The notes beneath the pieces were generated by a model. It was not told the origin of the DNA, made no database searches, and worked only from the letters and a program-made list of their open reading frames with translations. From Marinitoga litoralis (GTDB lineage: Bacteria; Thermotogota; Thermotogae; Petrotogales; Petrotogaceae), in the NCBI RefSeq assembly GCF_016908145.1, contig NZ_JAFBDI010000003.1:24186-88185 (forward strand): a stretch of 64,000 nt of DNA. The letters run 5' to 3'. The position numbers and the translations under genes are program-made. Below, in pieces: positions 9,601-18,861 of this stretch (positions within the stretch are counted from its first letter, which is position 1; every line of letters starts with the position of its first letter).

Positions 9601-10850
9601 GTAATTTCACCATTTTCAATTTTTACAGCACCAAATTCAATTATTTCTTCTGTATTTGGATCAAAACCTGTTGTTTCAAAGTCAAAAACAACAAAATTAG
9701 AGTTAAATTCTATGTTTTCAGAAAAATTATTTATTATTGAGATCTTATTGTTTACTATATTTACTTCACAACCGAAAATTGGTTTAATGTTGTTTTTTTT
9801 AGCTGCACTATAAAATGTTGGAATTGATTGAACAACTTCATGATCTGTTATAGCAATTGCTTTATGTCCCCATTTAGCTGCAGTCTTTACCAATTCATCA
9901 ACATCTAAAACAGAATCTAAAGCACTGAACTTAGAATGTGCATGCAATTCTACTCTTTTTTCCTCTGAATTATCAATTCTTTCATGTTTATCTATTTTCA
10001 TTATATTTTCCGGAATAATAACATATTCTCTTATATATTCATCATATGTTACCTTACCTTCAATTTTTATATGATCTCCCTCTTTAATTTTACTATTAAT
10101 CATTTCAGCATTATTTTTAAATATTTTTATGGTTATTGAATCTTTATTATCGGTAATATACATAATTAATATAATTGCTCTATCATTGAATTCTTTGTAA
10201 AAAACTGTTCCTTCAACAACAACTTTTGGAGTTTGATACACAAATTCATTTAATTTATTTAAAGGCATGGACACCTTATTAATAGCATTTCCCAAAATAA
10301 CATTATTCTTATCTGTTTCTTTGTTTTGAACAATATCATCATTATTATCATATTCATCTATGATATATGTATCATCAATATTATTTAAATCATTACTTAA
10401 ATCCTTTTCTAATTCTATATAATCAATATTTAGTGTTTCGTCAAAAATAAACTCATAGTTTGGTAAAAACCCCAAACCCCTAATTAAAATATTGTCAATT
10501 ACTTTTTTGTTTTTTTTCATTCTTTCTAGTGCAAATTTGTTAGATACTCTAAAAATTAATTCGTTATTAGATATATCCGGTATTAAAAATCTTAGGTAAT
10601 TTTCTTCATCATTACCTTTAATTAAATTTAACCAATTTTCTGATATATATTCAATGTTTTTCATGGAGGATAATTCTATTTTTACAGGCATTTTCATTAA
10701 TCTTGAAAAGAATCTTTTAATAGATTTTTCTTCATTTTCGCTTAATGGGTTATGTAGTTTTAATATGAGAAAGTCGTTTATTTCAATATCTCCTTGAAGG
10801 TTAAAAGGATCAAATCCTAGTTTGGAAAGTAAAAAATCAGAAATTTTCAT
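6642..10850 (-). CDS. polC: DNA polymerase III alpha subunit, PolC type, with built-in 3'-5' exonuclease
   Basis: This is the replicative polymerase of the Gram-positive/Thermotoga type. The 1402 residues show, in order: an N-terminal domain (1-200), an OB fold (about 205-290), the start of the PHP domain (VELHAHSKFSALD, about 300), and an inserted DEDDh exonuclease (FVVFDFETTG near 390, then HNANFDYRF and HRAHEDAK). Then come the rest of PHP and the polymerase core, with a zinc finger (CPECKY and CPKCG, about 872-905), the catalytic PDIDLNFSG near 930, and C-terminal helix-hairpin-helix motifs. The ATG follows AAGGAGGG. It is monocistronic between two hairpins. Confidence 0.97.
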   Translation of the reverse strand: MKISDFLLSKLGFDPFNLQGDIEINDFLILKLHNPLSENEEKSIKRFFSRLMKMPVKIELSSMKNIEYISENWLNLIKGNDEENYLRFLIPDISNNELIFRVSNKFALERMKKNKKVIDNILIRGLGFLPNYEFIFDETLNIDYIELEKDLSNDLNNIDDTYIIDEYDNNDDIVQNKETDKNNVILGNAINKVSMPLNKLNEFVYQTPKVVVEGTVFYKEFNDRAIILIMYITDNKDSITIKIFKNNAEMINSKIKEGDHIKIEGKVTYDEYIREYVIIPENIMKIDKHERIDNSEEKRVELHAHSKFSALDSVLDVDELVKTAAKWGHKAIAITDHEVVQSIPTFYSAAKKNNIKPIFGCEVNIVNNKISIINNFSENIEFNSNFVVFDFETTGFDPNTEEIIEFGAVKIENGEITDVFHKLVKPKKNVPQKIQEITGITNEMLRDAPDINEVLPEFMKFIENSILVAHNANFDYRFLRRWVKDIMDIEIKIPYIDTLAMARALLNLRGGHSLDKVVNALGLGDFEHHRAHEDAKVTAYAFLKLLDKAKGRGIKKINDLINLEKMIDFKKLRKYHTTVLVKNRTGLKNLYKLVSKAHTEYFYRDTTVLLSELLENRNGLLIGSGCSKNIIFEEYSKGASEAEIDDLISLFDYIEIQPLDSIEHRGVEKEKIKDFFKYLYKSAKKFNIPVVMTSNAHYLNIEDKKARDALIIGSATKGQKKSVYDSNKHFRTTDEMLEAAYEIFEDDNIAKEIVIENTNKIADLIEEIKPLEGKLHPPIIEGADDTVRELSWKTAKELYGDPLPEIVKARIERELNSIINHGYAVLYLMAQKIVKKSNDDGYLVGSRGSVGSSLVATMMGITEVNPLPPHYICPECKYSEFITDGSYDSGYDLPDKKCPKCGTELYKNGQDIPFETFMGFEGDKVPDIDLNFSGEYQSRAHKFIEELFGSDHVFRAGTISTVAEKTAYGYVRKYSEEIGEELKTPEIIRLAKKIEGARRTTGQHPGGLMIVPKNMEVYDFTPVQFPANDRKADTMTTHFDYHVIHDDLVKLDALGHDDPTFLKMLSDLTGVEYNKIKMDDKETMSIFSSSKALGIDLTSDLRTTVGTLGIPEFGTQFVRGMLEETKPKTFAALVRISGLSHGTDVWLNNARDLIVSKQATVDEVIACRDDIMNYLIQKGLDKKHSFFIMEKVRKGKGLADEDEEEMKKNNVPEWFINSCKKIKYLFPKAHAAAYVSMAFRIAYFKVHYPLAFYATYFSVKGDEFNIEVILKGKNAIRSRIFELKSLKSLDVKEKNELTVLEIAYEMLLRGFGFLPPDIYKSDAKNFIIEENNLRIPFIKVPNLGEKAAISILEARKEKEFLSIEDLLNRTGINKTTVETFKKLGMLKGLPEKNQVNLFEGFM

Positions 10851-10906
10851 ATGTGGCCCTCCTTCATTAACTACATAAATATATCATATTTTTTTTAAAT
10901 TTTGAA

Positions 10907-10946
10907 TAATAAAAAATGGAGTTCTTTCGAACCCCATTTTTTATTA
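10907..10946 (-). terminator. Terminator of the NADH-oxidase-like gene
   Basis: On the minus strand an A/T-extended stem with GGGGTTC/GAACTCC core arms (one mismatch) around a TTTC-type loop ends in a T-run. It lies just after the stop of the flavoprotein gene and ahead of polC. Confidence 0.7.
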
Positions 10947-10956
10947 TGTATTAAAA

Positions 10957-12300
10957 TTATAATTTTTTAATAGCTTGAGTTGCTGCAACTAAATCAATAT
11001 CCCAAACAGGTGAAAATGGTGGAGAATATGCTAAGTCCATATTCCTTAACATTTCAACTGTTCCATTGTTATATATTAATGAAGTTATTACATTCAATCT
11101 TGGGTGTATCTCTCCGCCAATAAATTGAGCTCCTAATATCCTACCGCTTTCTTTTTCAAAAACTAATTTCATTTTAATTTTTTTTGATCCCCTATAATAA
11201 TGAGCTCTACTTCCTGATTTAATATATACGGAATCAGCATTAAACCCTTTGTTGATTGCTTCTTTTAATGTTAATCCAGTTTTTGCATATTCAATATCTT
11301 CAAATTTGGTAATTAATGAACCAACTACTCCAATAAACGAATCATTTCCACCTGCTATATTTTTACCTGCTATTCTTCCTTGCTTATTTGCTGTTGTTCC
11401 AAGAGGAATATATACATTTTCTTTTGTAATATAATGATTTACTGTTGCACAATCTCCTGCAGAATATACATCATTTATATTTGTTTCCATTTTTTCATTA
11501 ACAATAACAGCTCCATTTTTAGCCATGTTTAATCCTTTATCTTTTAAAAACTCTGTATTAGGTTTTACTCCAATAGCAACAATTACCATATCAGCTGTAT
11601 ATTCTTCATTATCAGTTATTACTTTGAATGATCCATTATCCTTTATTATATCTTTTGCAAAAGTATTAAATACTAAAGTAACTCCTTTTTCTTGTAAAGC
11701 ATTAACAAATTCTTCGTGAATTTCTGGTTCAATATTTCCTAACAAATGATCGGTACCTTCAATTATTGTAATATCAATATTATGAGTTTTTAATGCTTCA
11801 GCAGTTTCAATACCAATAAACCCACCACCGATTACAATTGCTTTTTTGGGATTGTGAGAATTAATGTAATTTAATATATTTTTTGCATCATCAGGATTTC
11901 TTAATTTGAAAATCCCATCTTCACCCCATGCTGTAAAATGTGGAATTACTGGTGAAGCCCCAGTAGATATAACTAGCTTATCATACTTAACTTCTTTTTC
12001 TCCAGCTTCATTTTTTATATAAACAATTTTATTTTCAAAGTCAATATCATATACTTCGTTATTAACAAAAACATCAGCACCTTTTTTTTCTTTAAAAATT
12101 TCAGGAGTTAAAGCTATTACAGATTCTGGAGACTTAACATCACCACTTATAACATATGGAAGGCCACATCCACCATATGAAATATATGGTTCTTTTTGAA
12201 AAATTGCAATTTTTAAATCTTTATTAATTCTTTTTGCACTCGCAGCAGCACTTGTTCCTGCAGCAACTCCACCAATAATAACTACATCATATTTTTCCAT
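10957..12300 (-). CDS. CoA-disulfide reductase / NADH oxidase family flavoprotein
   Basis: The 447-residue pyridine-nucleotide disulfide oxidoreductase has an FAD motif (IIGGVAAGTSAA, residues 8-19), the single redox-active Cys45 in YISYGGCGLPYVISG, a central NAD(P)H Rossmann motif (AIVIGGGFIGIETAE), and the FAD-closing YSAGDCAT. One Cys rather than a CxxC pair places it with CoA-disulfide reductases and water-forming NADH oxidases, which in anaerobes help reduce disulfides or remove oxygen. The sequence alone does not settle which. RBS GGAGGTG precedes the ATG. A terminator follows directly, so it appears to be a single-gene unit. Confidence 0.9.
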   Translation of the reverse strand: MEKYDVVIIGGVAAGTSAAASAKRINKDLKIAIFQKEPYISYGGCGLPYVISGDVKSPESVIALTPEIFKEKKGADVFVNNEVYDIDFENKIVYIKNEAGEKEVKYDKLVISTGASPVIPHFTAWGEDGIFKLRNPDDAKNILNYINSHNPKKAIVIGGGFIGIETAEALKTHNIDITIIEGTDHLLGNIEPEIHEEFVNALQEKGVTLVFNTFAKDIIKDNGSFKVITDNEEYTADMVIVAIGVKPNTEFLKDKGLNMAKNGAVIVNEKMETNINDVYSAGDCATVNHYITKENVYIPLGTTANKQGRIAGKNIAGGNDSFIGVVGSLITKFEDIEYAKTGLTLKEAINKGFNADSVYIKSGSRAHYYRGSKKIKMKLVFEKESGRILGAQFIGGEIHPRLNVITSLIYNNGTVEMLRNMDLAYSPPFSPVWDIDLVAATQAIKKL

Positions 12301-12366
12301 GAAAACACCTCCGAAATATTTTATTAATAATATCTATTGATTATTAACATAAATTTTAAAAATAAA

Positions 12367-12381
12367 TGGAGCTCAGCTCCA
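12367..12381 (-). terminator. Hairpin at the end of the transporter-macrodomain operon
   Basis: TGGAGC/GCTCCA arms with a 3-base loop, followed on the minus strand by ATTTATTTTT, lie 25 bases past the stop of the membrane protein gene. Confidence 0.6.
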
Positions 12382-12405
12382 CTATAATAATTCAAAGATA
12401 ACGAA

Positions 12406-12963
12406 TTACTTTAATAAATCATAATAGGATAATAATGATAAGAATATTGAATAGGTAATATATATAATACTAGGAATATAGAAAATCTGATTTTTTCCTA
12501 ATGAAGTATTACCAAACAAGGAAGTGCCAAACCATTGAATCCCATTTTTAAAAATGATATATATAATTGCAAAAATCATTATTAAAGAAATAAAAAACTT
12601 AATGACTGCTGTTATTCTAGTTATTTTTAAATACCCTTTAAGATAATAAATAGCATTTAATTGTTCAGTTAGGCTATATATAAAAAATAATGAACCAATA
12701 ATTATTAAATAAAAAACATCCAAAGTAAATTGATTACCAAGCATGCTTTGTATTAAGGGTTTTTGAAAATTAATAAAAATAACGACGGATAATAATATTA
12801 ATGATATTAAAAAATTAAAACTAGAAAAAACAATTTTTAACCATCCTAATCCAGCGTTTCCTGGTTCAATAGTTTCTTTTTGTTCATTAAAAACATGTTC
12901 TTTTCTATTTTTAATTATATTTTTCCTTCTTCTCTCGTCGTGATGAATTTTTAACGTGGCCAT
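12406..12963 (-). CDS. Hypothetical four-TM membrane protein
   Basis: I do not recognise this 185-residue protein. The first 45 residues are basic and soluble (DERRRKNIIKNRK), followed by about four hydrophobic segments near 46-66, 81-100, 117-137 and 158-180. The start codon lies two bases past the macrodomain stop, with GGAGG inside the preceding gene's last codons, so the two are translationally linked. It closes the minus-strand group transporter-macrodomain-membrane protein. No catalytic motif is seen. Confidence 0.7.
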   Translation of the reverse strand: MATLKIHHDERRRKNIIKNRKEHVFNEQKETIEPGNAGLGWLKIVFSSFNFLISLILLSVVIFINFQKPLIQSMLGNQFTLDVFYLIIIGSLFFIYSLTEQLNAIYYLKGYLKITRITAVIKFFISLIMIFAIIYIIFKNGIQWFGTSLFGNTSLGKNQIFYIPSIIYITYSIFLSLLSYYDLLK

Positions 12964-12964
12964 A

Positions 12965-13510
12965 TTATCCTCCTATTATTTCTTTGAACAATAATGCTTT
13001 GTTTTTGTCTAATAAACAGAATCTTATTTCTTTTATATTTTTTGATATTTTTGAAAAATCTTCAACAGCTAAATAATAAACCTTACATGCCTTATCAAAA
13101 GGATATCCAAATATACCAGAACTAATTGCAGGAAAAGATATTGAATTTAAATTTAATTCATCAGCTTTTTTTAATGAGTTTATTATCGCATTATATAATA
13201 TATTTTCTTCGTTATCTTTTCCTCCATGCCAAACAGGACCTACTGCATGAATAATATATTTAGCTTTTAAGTTTCCCCCCGAAGTAATACCAACTTGTCC
13301 AGGTTTTATTATACCATTCTTTTTAATATATTCATCACTTTCTTTTTGGATGGTATATCCACCAGCTCTTACAATTGCTGCAGCTACACCACCACCATGT
13401 GATAAGTATGAATTGGCTGCGTTTACAATAGCATCAACATTTTCCTTTGTAATATCACCAATGACTATTTTAAAGGTTAAATCATTGATTCTTTTTTCAA
13501 AAATAGTCAT
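12965..13510 (-). CDS. Macrodomain protein (ADP-ribose / O-acetyl-ADP-ribose hydrolase, YmdB-like)
   Basis: The 181-residue protein is a single macrodomain: GDITKENVDAIVNAANSYL binds the adenine end, SHGGGVAAAIVRAGG is the glycine-rich loop, and FPAISSGIFGYPFDKA forms the phosphate-binding loop. Such proteins release acetate from O-acetyl-ADP-ribose or remove ADP-ribose from proteins or nucleic acids. The Asn of VNAAN and the Asp of GDI are present, so activity is plausible. No DarT-like toxin is next to it; neighbours are a transporter and a membrane protein. RBS GGAGATG. Confidence 0.93.
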   Translation of the reverse strand: MTIFEKRINDLTFKIVIGDITKENVDAIVNAANSYLSHGGGVAAAIVRAGGYTIQKESDEYIKKNGIIKPGQVGITSGGNLKAKYIIHAVGPVWHGGKDNEENILYNAIINSLKKADELNLNSISFPAISSGIFGYPFDKACKVYYLAVEDFSKISKNIKEIRFCLLDKNKALLFKEIIGG

Positions 13511-13539
13511 AATATCATCTCCATATATAATATAAACTA

Positions 13540-14805
13540 TTATATAAATAATATATACAATGAACCTAGTATAAGAGGGATTAAAACTGTTATAAATGAG
13601 TTTTTCATATATTCTTTAAATGATATAGTCTTATTGTAGTTCTTTTCTAATAACGATACTCCTACTATATTTTGAACAGCTCCTAATGGAGTTAAATTAG
13701 TACCTAAATTAGCTCCTATAGCATAAGCATACCATAGTTCAAATGGAGCTCCATTTATAATCAATAATTTAATAACAGGAGCTAAAATCAATGTTCCTGG
13801 TACAGCACTTAAAAACGGAATTGTGAATGCAGAAATCCACATTATTACTAACATTAATATTATAGGAGTTCCTAATAATGGGTTAAATAAGTGGGCTATT
13901 ACTTGGGTAACACCTATTTCTTCTAATGAAAAAGCTATTGTAAATAATCCACCATAAAAAAACATAGTATCCCAATCAAGATCTTTAGACATACTTTCAA
14001 AATCTTTTTGAGATAAAAGCATTAAAATTAAGGCGCCAGCTAAGGCTATTAATGCGAGATCAATATTTATTACAGAGTGTAGCATAAATCCAACAAGTAC
14101 AAATACAAAAACAATAACCCCTTTATACATTAGTGATTTGTTTTCGATAGCTTTTTCTGGATCAATATCAGATAAGGTTTTCAATTTTTCATTAAATTCT
14201 TTAATATTGAATTTATTTGAAAATTTAAATATTAATATTACAGATATAAATGATAATGCTGTAATAGGCAACATAGTATTGAGGAATTTTGCAAAGTCTA
14301 AGTTTCCTATAGATCCTAAAACAATATTCAAAGGACTACCAATTAGAGTACTCATACCACCAATATTATCAATTGTAATTGTTAATAACATTAATGGAGT
14401 AGGATTAATTTCCAATGTATCAGCTAATAAAAATATTATAGGAGCCATTAGCATTATAGTTATTAAATTATCTAAAAAGGCGGAAAACAAAGCAACAAGA
14501 ATCATAATAAGAATTAACACTACCCAAAACTTATATCGACTTATTTTTATTGCATTTATAGCAGTAAAAGTAAAAAAACCACTTTCTTTTAGAATTTCTA
14601 CAATAATCATCATACCAAGCAAAATACCCAACGTTTCGAAACTAACTATTCTGCCTATATTATCAAATTCTAAGCCTTCAACGGGTTTTAAAATAAACAA
14701 TAATATACCAAAAAAGAAAGTGATAATGGACTTTTTAACTCTTCTAGCAAAAATAATAAAATAGTAAGCAATAATGGTTATACCAAAAACTATAAGCTCT
14801 GACAT
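13540..14805 (-). CDS. ArsB/NhaD-type ion transporter (SLC13/DASS-like permease)
   Basis: The 421-residue integral membrane protein has about eleven hydrophobic segments. Two repeated signatures of the ion-transporter superfamily are visible: a first half with FLDNLITIMLMAPIIFLLAD and TIDNIGGMSTLIGSPLN, and a second half with FLSAVPGTLILAPVIKLL and AIGANLGTNLTPLGAVQN. Members carry arsenite, Na+/H+ or dicarboxylates; the substrate cannot be read from sequence and no ars genes are near. RBS GGAGGCGG. Downstream, 29 bases away, is the macrodomain gene. Confidence 0.85.
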   Translation of the reverse strand: MSELIVFGITIIAYYFIIFARRVKKSIITFFFGILLFILKPVEGLEFDNIGRIVSFETLGILLGMMIIVEILKESGFFTFTAINAIKISRYKFWVVLILIMILVALFSAFLDNLITIMLMAPIIFLLADTLEINPTPLMLLTITIDNIGGMSTLIGSPLNIVLGSIGNLDFAKFLNTMLPITALSFISVILIFKFSNKFNIKEFNEKLKTLSDIDPEKAIENKSLMYKGVIVFVFVLVGFMLHSVINIDLALIALAGALILMLLSQKDFESMSKDLDWDTMFFYGGLFTIAFSLEEIGVTQVIAHLFNPLLGTPIILMLVIMWISAFTIPFLSAVPGTLILAPVIKLLIINGAPFELWYAYAIGANLGTNLTPLGAVQNIVGVSLLEKNYNKTISFKEYMKNSFITVLIPLILGSLYILFI

Positions 14806-14951
14806 AAGACCGCCTCCAATTAGATATTTTCTACTTAATTAAACTCCTTTTCTTTAAATTTCTCTTGAAAAGTATTTTAATTTTTTAAAAATATTTCATC
14901 TCGTTTAAAGTTGTATTGTGATGAATTTCAAGTTTATTTTTAAAAAAAATC

Positions 14952-14980
14952 TTCTTAATTTAATGAAAATGTGTTAAAAT
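14952..14980 (+). promoter_or_regulatory. Weak promoter candidate for clpC
   Basis: TTCTTA (14952-14957), 17-base spacer, TAAAAT (14975-14980), 24 bases before the clpC start. I see no CIRCE element or CtsR heptad repeat in the 199-base divergent gap. Confidence 0.4.
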
Positions 14981-15004
14981 AAATATGTAAATGGAGGTGA
15001 TAAT

Positions 15005-17503
15005 ATGTTCGATAACTTTACAGATAGAGCAGCAAAGGTATTTATTGAAGCACAAAATGAAGCTAGATATATGGGGCATCCATATGTTGGAACTGAACAC
15101 TTATTATTAGGACTATTAAAGGTAAATGGTAAATATTTATCTCAAATCTTTTCATATTATAACATAACGTATGGAAAAATAAAAACTGAAATAACCAATA
15201 TAGTTGGCGTAAATGCTACACAAAATATTGTTGGCGCGTCACCACAACCTACTCCTAGAGCAAAAAGAATCATTGAATTAGCATATGATGAATCAGAGAT
15301 TTTAGGTACATCTCAAATTGATGCAGAACATTTGCTTCTTGGAATATGTAGGGAAGGTGAAGGTATAGCTGCTCATGTATTGAGACGTTTAGGGATTAAT
15401 CTTGTAGAAATGAGAAAAAAACTTTCTGATTTAATGTTGAATAAAGGCGAAGGTACATCTGAAATTGAATCTTTTAAAGAAGAAGATGAAGAAAGAATAA
15501 GGCAAAAACAAAATGCTTTAAAACAATTAGAAGGATATGGAACAGATTTAACAGAAAAAGCAGCTAAAGATGAGCTAGATCCTGTTATTGGAAGAGATGT
15601 TGAAATTAGAAGAGTAATGGAAATATTATCCAGAAGAAAAAAGAATAATCCAGTTTTAATTGGAGAAGCTGGAGTTGGTAAAAGTGCTATTGTTGAAGGG
15701 TTAGCTGAAAGAATTGTAAATGGCGATGTTCCAGAAGTACTAAAGGATAAATGTATTTTTTCTCTTGATCTAACTTCATTGGTAGCGGGAACTAAATATC
15801 GTGGTGAATTTGAAAAAAGAATGAAAAAGTTAATGCAAGTACTTGAAAAAAATAAAGACATAATATTATTTGTAGATGAATTGCATATGATAGTAGAAGC
15901 AGGTGCAGCCGAAGGTTCATCCATGGATGCCGCAAATGTTTTAAAGCCTGCATTAGCCAATGGAGATATTACAATAATCGGCGCAACCACTCCATCAGAG
16001 TATAGAAAGTTTATTGAAAAAGACCCTGCTCTTGAAAGAAGATTCCAAAAAATATATGTAAACGAACCATCATATGAAGAAGCAATAGAAATATTAAAAG
16101 GTATAAAAACCAAATATGAAGAACATCATAAGGTTGAATATACAAATGATGCTATAGAAGCTGCTGTTAATTTATCATTAAGATATATAACAGATAGATT
16201 TTTACCAGATAAAGCGGTTGATTTAATAGATGAAGCAGGTGCTAGAGCAAGATTAAAAGCATTAACATTACCTGCAAATCTAAAAAAGTTATTAAATAAA
16301 ATAGAGGAATTAGAAGAACAAAAAGAAAATATGATCAGAAATAATGATTTTACTAAAGTAGATGAAATAAAAACTGAAATAAATAAATTAAAAGAAAAAT
16401 ATTCAAAAAAATATGCAGAATGGCGTGAGAAAGCAGAAAAAGAAATAATTGAAATTACAGAAGAACATATATCTGAAGTTGTCTCTGATTGGACTGGAGT
16501 TCCATTGAAAAAATTAGAAATGTCAGAAATGGAAAGATTACTTAATCTTGAAGCAGTTCTGCATGAAAGGGTTATTGGACAAGATGATGCAATTAAAGCA
16601 GTAGCAAAAGCAATAAGACGTGCAAGAAGTGGAATAAAGGATCCAAGAAGGCCAACAGGAGTATTTTTATTCTTAGGTCCAACCGGTGTTGGAAAAACTG
16701 AATTAGCAAAAACTATAGCTGAATATTTATTTGGTGATGAAAAAGCATTAGTAAGAATCGATATGTCAGAATATATGGAAAAATTTAATGTATCTAGATT
16801 AGTAGGTGCACCTCCAGGATATGTAGGATATGATGAGGGAGGACAATTAACTGAAGCAGTTAGAAGAAGACCATATTCTGTAATTTTACTTGATGAAATT
16901 GAAAAAGCACACCCAGATGTATATAATATTTTACTTCAAATAATGGATGATGGAAGATTAACAGATTCACAAGGAAGAGTAGTAGACTTTAGAAATTCTA
17001 TTATCATTATGACAAGTAATTTGGGTAGTGAAGTTATTAATAAGACTAAGAGATTTATGGGATTTGTAGATGAAGAAACGGAAGAAAGTAAATATAAGGA
17101 AATAAAGCAATCTGTTATGGAAGAAGTAAAAAAAGCATTTAAACCAGAATTTTTAAATAGATTAGATGAAATGGTAGTTTTCCATTCATTAACTAAGAAT
17201 GATATGAAAGAAATAATAAAAATCCAATTAAATGATTTAGAGAAAAGATTAAAGGAAAAAGATTTACATATAAGATTAAAGGATGAAGCAGTTGATTTTC
17301 TTATTGAAAAAGGGTTTGATCCGATTTTTGGTGCTAGACCATTAAAAAGAGCTATTCAAAGATATTTAGAAGATCCTTTAGCAGAAGAAATATTAAAAGG
17401 TAGATTTAAAGAAGGAGATAAAGTAATTATTGAAGTGAAAAAAGGAAATATATATTTTAAAAAAGGAAGAACTACGGCTAAACAAAAGCAGAAGGTGCTA
17501 TAA
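15005..17503 (+). CDS. clpC: Clp protease ATP-binding subunit ClpC
   Basis: ClpC is a hexameric AAA+ unfoldase that feeds ClpP. The 832 residues comprise two N-terminal Clp_N repeats (about 5-145), AAA-1 with Walker A GEAGVGKS at 220, a middle coiled-coil/UVR-like segment (about 425-475) and AAA-2 with Walker A GPTGVGKTE at 558, then the C-terminal D2-small domain. RBS GGAGGTG. No clpP, mcsA, mcsB or ctsR is adjacent, so regulation differs from the Bacillus operon. The stop overlaps radA by one base (TAATG). Confidence 0.95.
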   Translation: MFDNFTDRAAKVFIEAQNEARYMGHPYVGTEHLLLGLLKVNGKYLSQIFSYYNITYGKIKTEITNIVGVNATQNIVGASPQPTPRAKRIIELAYDESEILGTSQIDAEHLLLGICREGEGIAAHVLRRLGINLVEMRKKLSDLMLNKGEGTSEIESFKEEDEERIRQKQNALKQLEGYGTDLTEKAAKDELDPVIGRDVEIRRVMEILSRRKKNNPVLIGEAGVGKSAIVEGLAERIVNGDVPEVLKDKCIFSLDLTSLVAGTKYRGEFEKRMKKLMQVLEKNKDIILFVDELHMIVEAGAAEGSSMDAANVLKPALANGDITIIGATTPSEYRKFIEKDPALERRFQKIYVNEPSYEEAIEILKGIKTKYEEHHKVEYTNDAIEAAVNLSLRYITDRFLPDKAVDLIDEAGARARLKALTLPANLKKLLNKIEELEEQKENMIRNNDFTKVDEIKTEINKLKEKYSKKYAEWREKAEKEIIEITEEHISEVVSDWTGVPLKKLEMSEMERLLNLEAVLHERVIGQDDAIKAVAKAIRRARSGIKDPRRPTGVFLFLGPTGVGKTELAKTIAEYLFGDEKALVRIDMSEYMEKFNVSRLVGAPPGYVGYDEGGQLTEAVRRRPYSVILLDEIEKAHPDVYNILLQIMDDGRLTDSQGRVVDFRNSIIIMTSNLGSEVINKTKRFMGFVDEETEESKYKEIKQSVMEEVKKAFKPEFLNRLDEMVVFHSLTKNDMKEIIKIQLNDLEKRLKEKDLHIRLKDEAVDFLIEKGFDPIFGARPLKRAIQRYLEDPLAEEILKGRFKEGDKVIIEVKKGNIYFKKGRTTAKQKQKVL

Positions 17504-18849
17504 TGGCTAAAAAGAATCAAAATTATTTTGTTTGTTCAGATTGTGGATATGAAAGTACAAAATGGTTTGCAAAATGTCCTTCATGTAATGAATGGAATAC
17601 CGCGGTAGAATATACCGCGGATATTTCTAATGATAATACAAATATAAATGTCGAACCTTCAGAAATATTATTTTTAAACGATGAAATTAAAGAACCTATA
17701 AAAATTGATACTGGTTTTAAAGAATTAAACGAAATATTAAAAGGTGGATTAGTAGAAAGTGCAGTATATTTACTTGCCGGTGAGCCCGGTATTGGTAAAA
17801 GTACATTTTTAACACAATTATCTTCAAATATTGCGGAAAAAAAATCTGTTATATATGTTTCCGGGGAAGAATCTGCTGAACAAGTATTTCAAAGGTTTAA
17901 AAGGATAGGATTAAAGAGTAATAAGAAAAATATAGGATTAGTTTTTGAAAACTCATTAGAAAAATTAATTTCATTAATAGAAAAATTAGATAATATACCT
18001 GATATACTATTAATTGATTCTATACAAACTATAAAATCTTATAATTTTTCTTCTTATGCTGGTAGTGTTTTGCAAGTAAAAGAGGTTACTAGATATTTAT
18101 CAGAATATTGTAAGAAAAAGGGGATTACATTAATTATAGTAGGACATGTAACAAAAGATGGATTAATAGCGGGACCTAAAATTTTAGAACATATGGTAGA
18201 CGCAGTGTTGCAATTTGAGTTAGAAAAAACTTCCGGACTTAGAATGTTAAGAATATTAAAGAATAGATATGGGCCTACTGATGAAATATTAATGTTTGAA
18301 ATGACTCAAAAAGGTTTAAATCCAATATCGGAATATACTCAATATTTTTTAAAAGATTACAAAAATGCATCAGGGAATGTTTTGACTATAGTAAAAGAAG
18401 GAAGTAAATTAATACCCATAGAAATTCAAGCATTGGTTAGTAAGCCAGTTTATGGTAATCCAAGAAGAGTAACTTCAGGTGCTCCATTAGATAGATTACT
18501 AATGATTATTGCTGTTTTGAGTAAAAGATTAAGATTACCAATTGAGTCTAAAGATATATTCTTAAGCACTGCGGGAGGATTCAAAATATCTGATACATCA
18601 AGTGATTTAGCAATTGCATATGCTTTACTTTCTTCTCTTTTTGATATATCAACTAGTAGCTCAATAATTGTTTTTGGTGAAATTGGACTTGATGGAAATA
18701 TCAGAAATATACGAGACTTAGAAAAAAGAATAGAATTTGCTAATAAACTAGGAATAGAAAAAATTGTAATACCTAATTTTAAAGTAAAATATGACAATGT
18801 AATTTCTATATCAAATTTAAATGATTTAGTAAAAAAATTTTTCGCATGA
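17503..18849 (+). CDS. radA: DNA repair protein RadA/Sms
   Basis: RadA is a RecA-like, DnaB-type helicase that drives branch migration in recombination. The 448 residues show an N-terminal C4 zinc finger (CSDCGYESTKWFAKCPSC), Walker A GEPGIGKST at 93, the RadA-specific KNRYG motif, and a C-terminal Lon-protease-like domain (about 270-448). It sits between clpC and disA, a conserved order shared with Firmicutes, and joins them to one operon. Confidence 0.95.
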   Translation: MAKKNQNYFVCSDCGYESTKWFAKCPSCNEWNTAVEYTADISNDNTNINVEPSEILFLNDEIKEPIKIDTGFKELNEILKGGLVESAVYLLAGEPGIGKSTFLTQLSSNIAEKKSVIYVSGEESAEQVFQRFKRIGLKSNKKNIGLVFENSLEKLISLIEKLDNIPDILLIDSIQTIKSYNFSSYAGSVLQVKEVTRYLSEYCKKKGITLIIVGHVTKDGLIAGPKILEHMVDAVLQFELEKTSGLRMLRILKNRYGPTDEILMFEMTQKGLNPISEYTQYFLKDYKNASGNVLTIVKEGSKLIPIEIQALVSKPVYGNPRRVTSGAPLDRLLMIIAVLSKRLRLPIESKDIFLSTAGGFKISDTSSDLAIAYALLSSLFDISTSSSIIVFGEIGLDGNIRNIRDLEKRIEFANKLGIEKIVIPNFKVKYDNVISISNLNDLVKKFFA

Positions 18850-18861
18850 TGGAGTGATAAT

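Noticed and set aside
12965..13510. DarTG-type toxin-antitoxin built on the macrodomain
   Set aside because: The neighbours are a transporter and a membrane protein; no DarT-like ADP-ribosyltransferase is present.
14806..15004. CIRCE or CtsR control site before clpC
   Set aside because: No TTAGCACTC inverted repeat or CtsR heptads could be found in the divergent gap.
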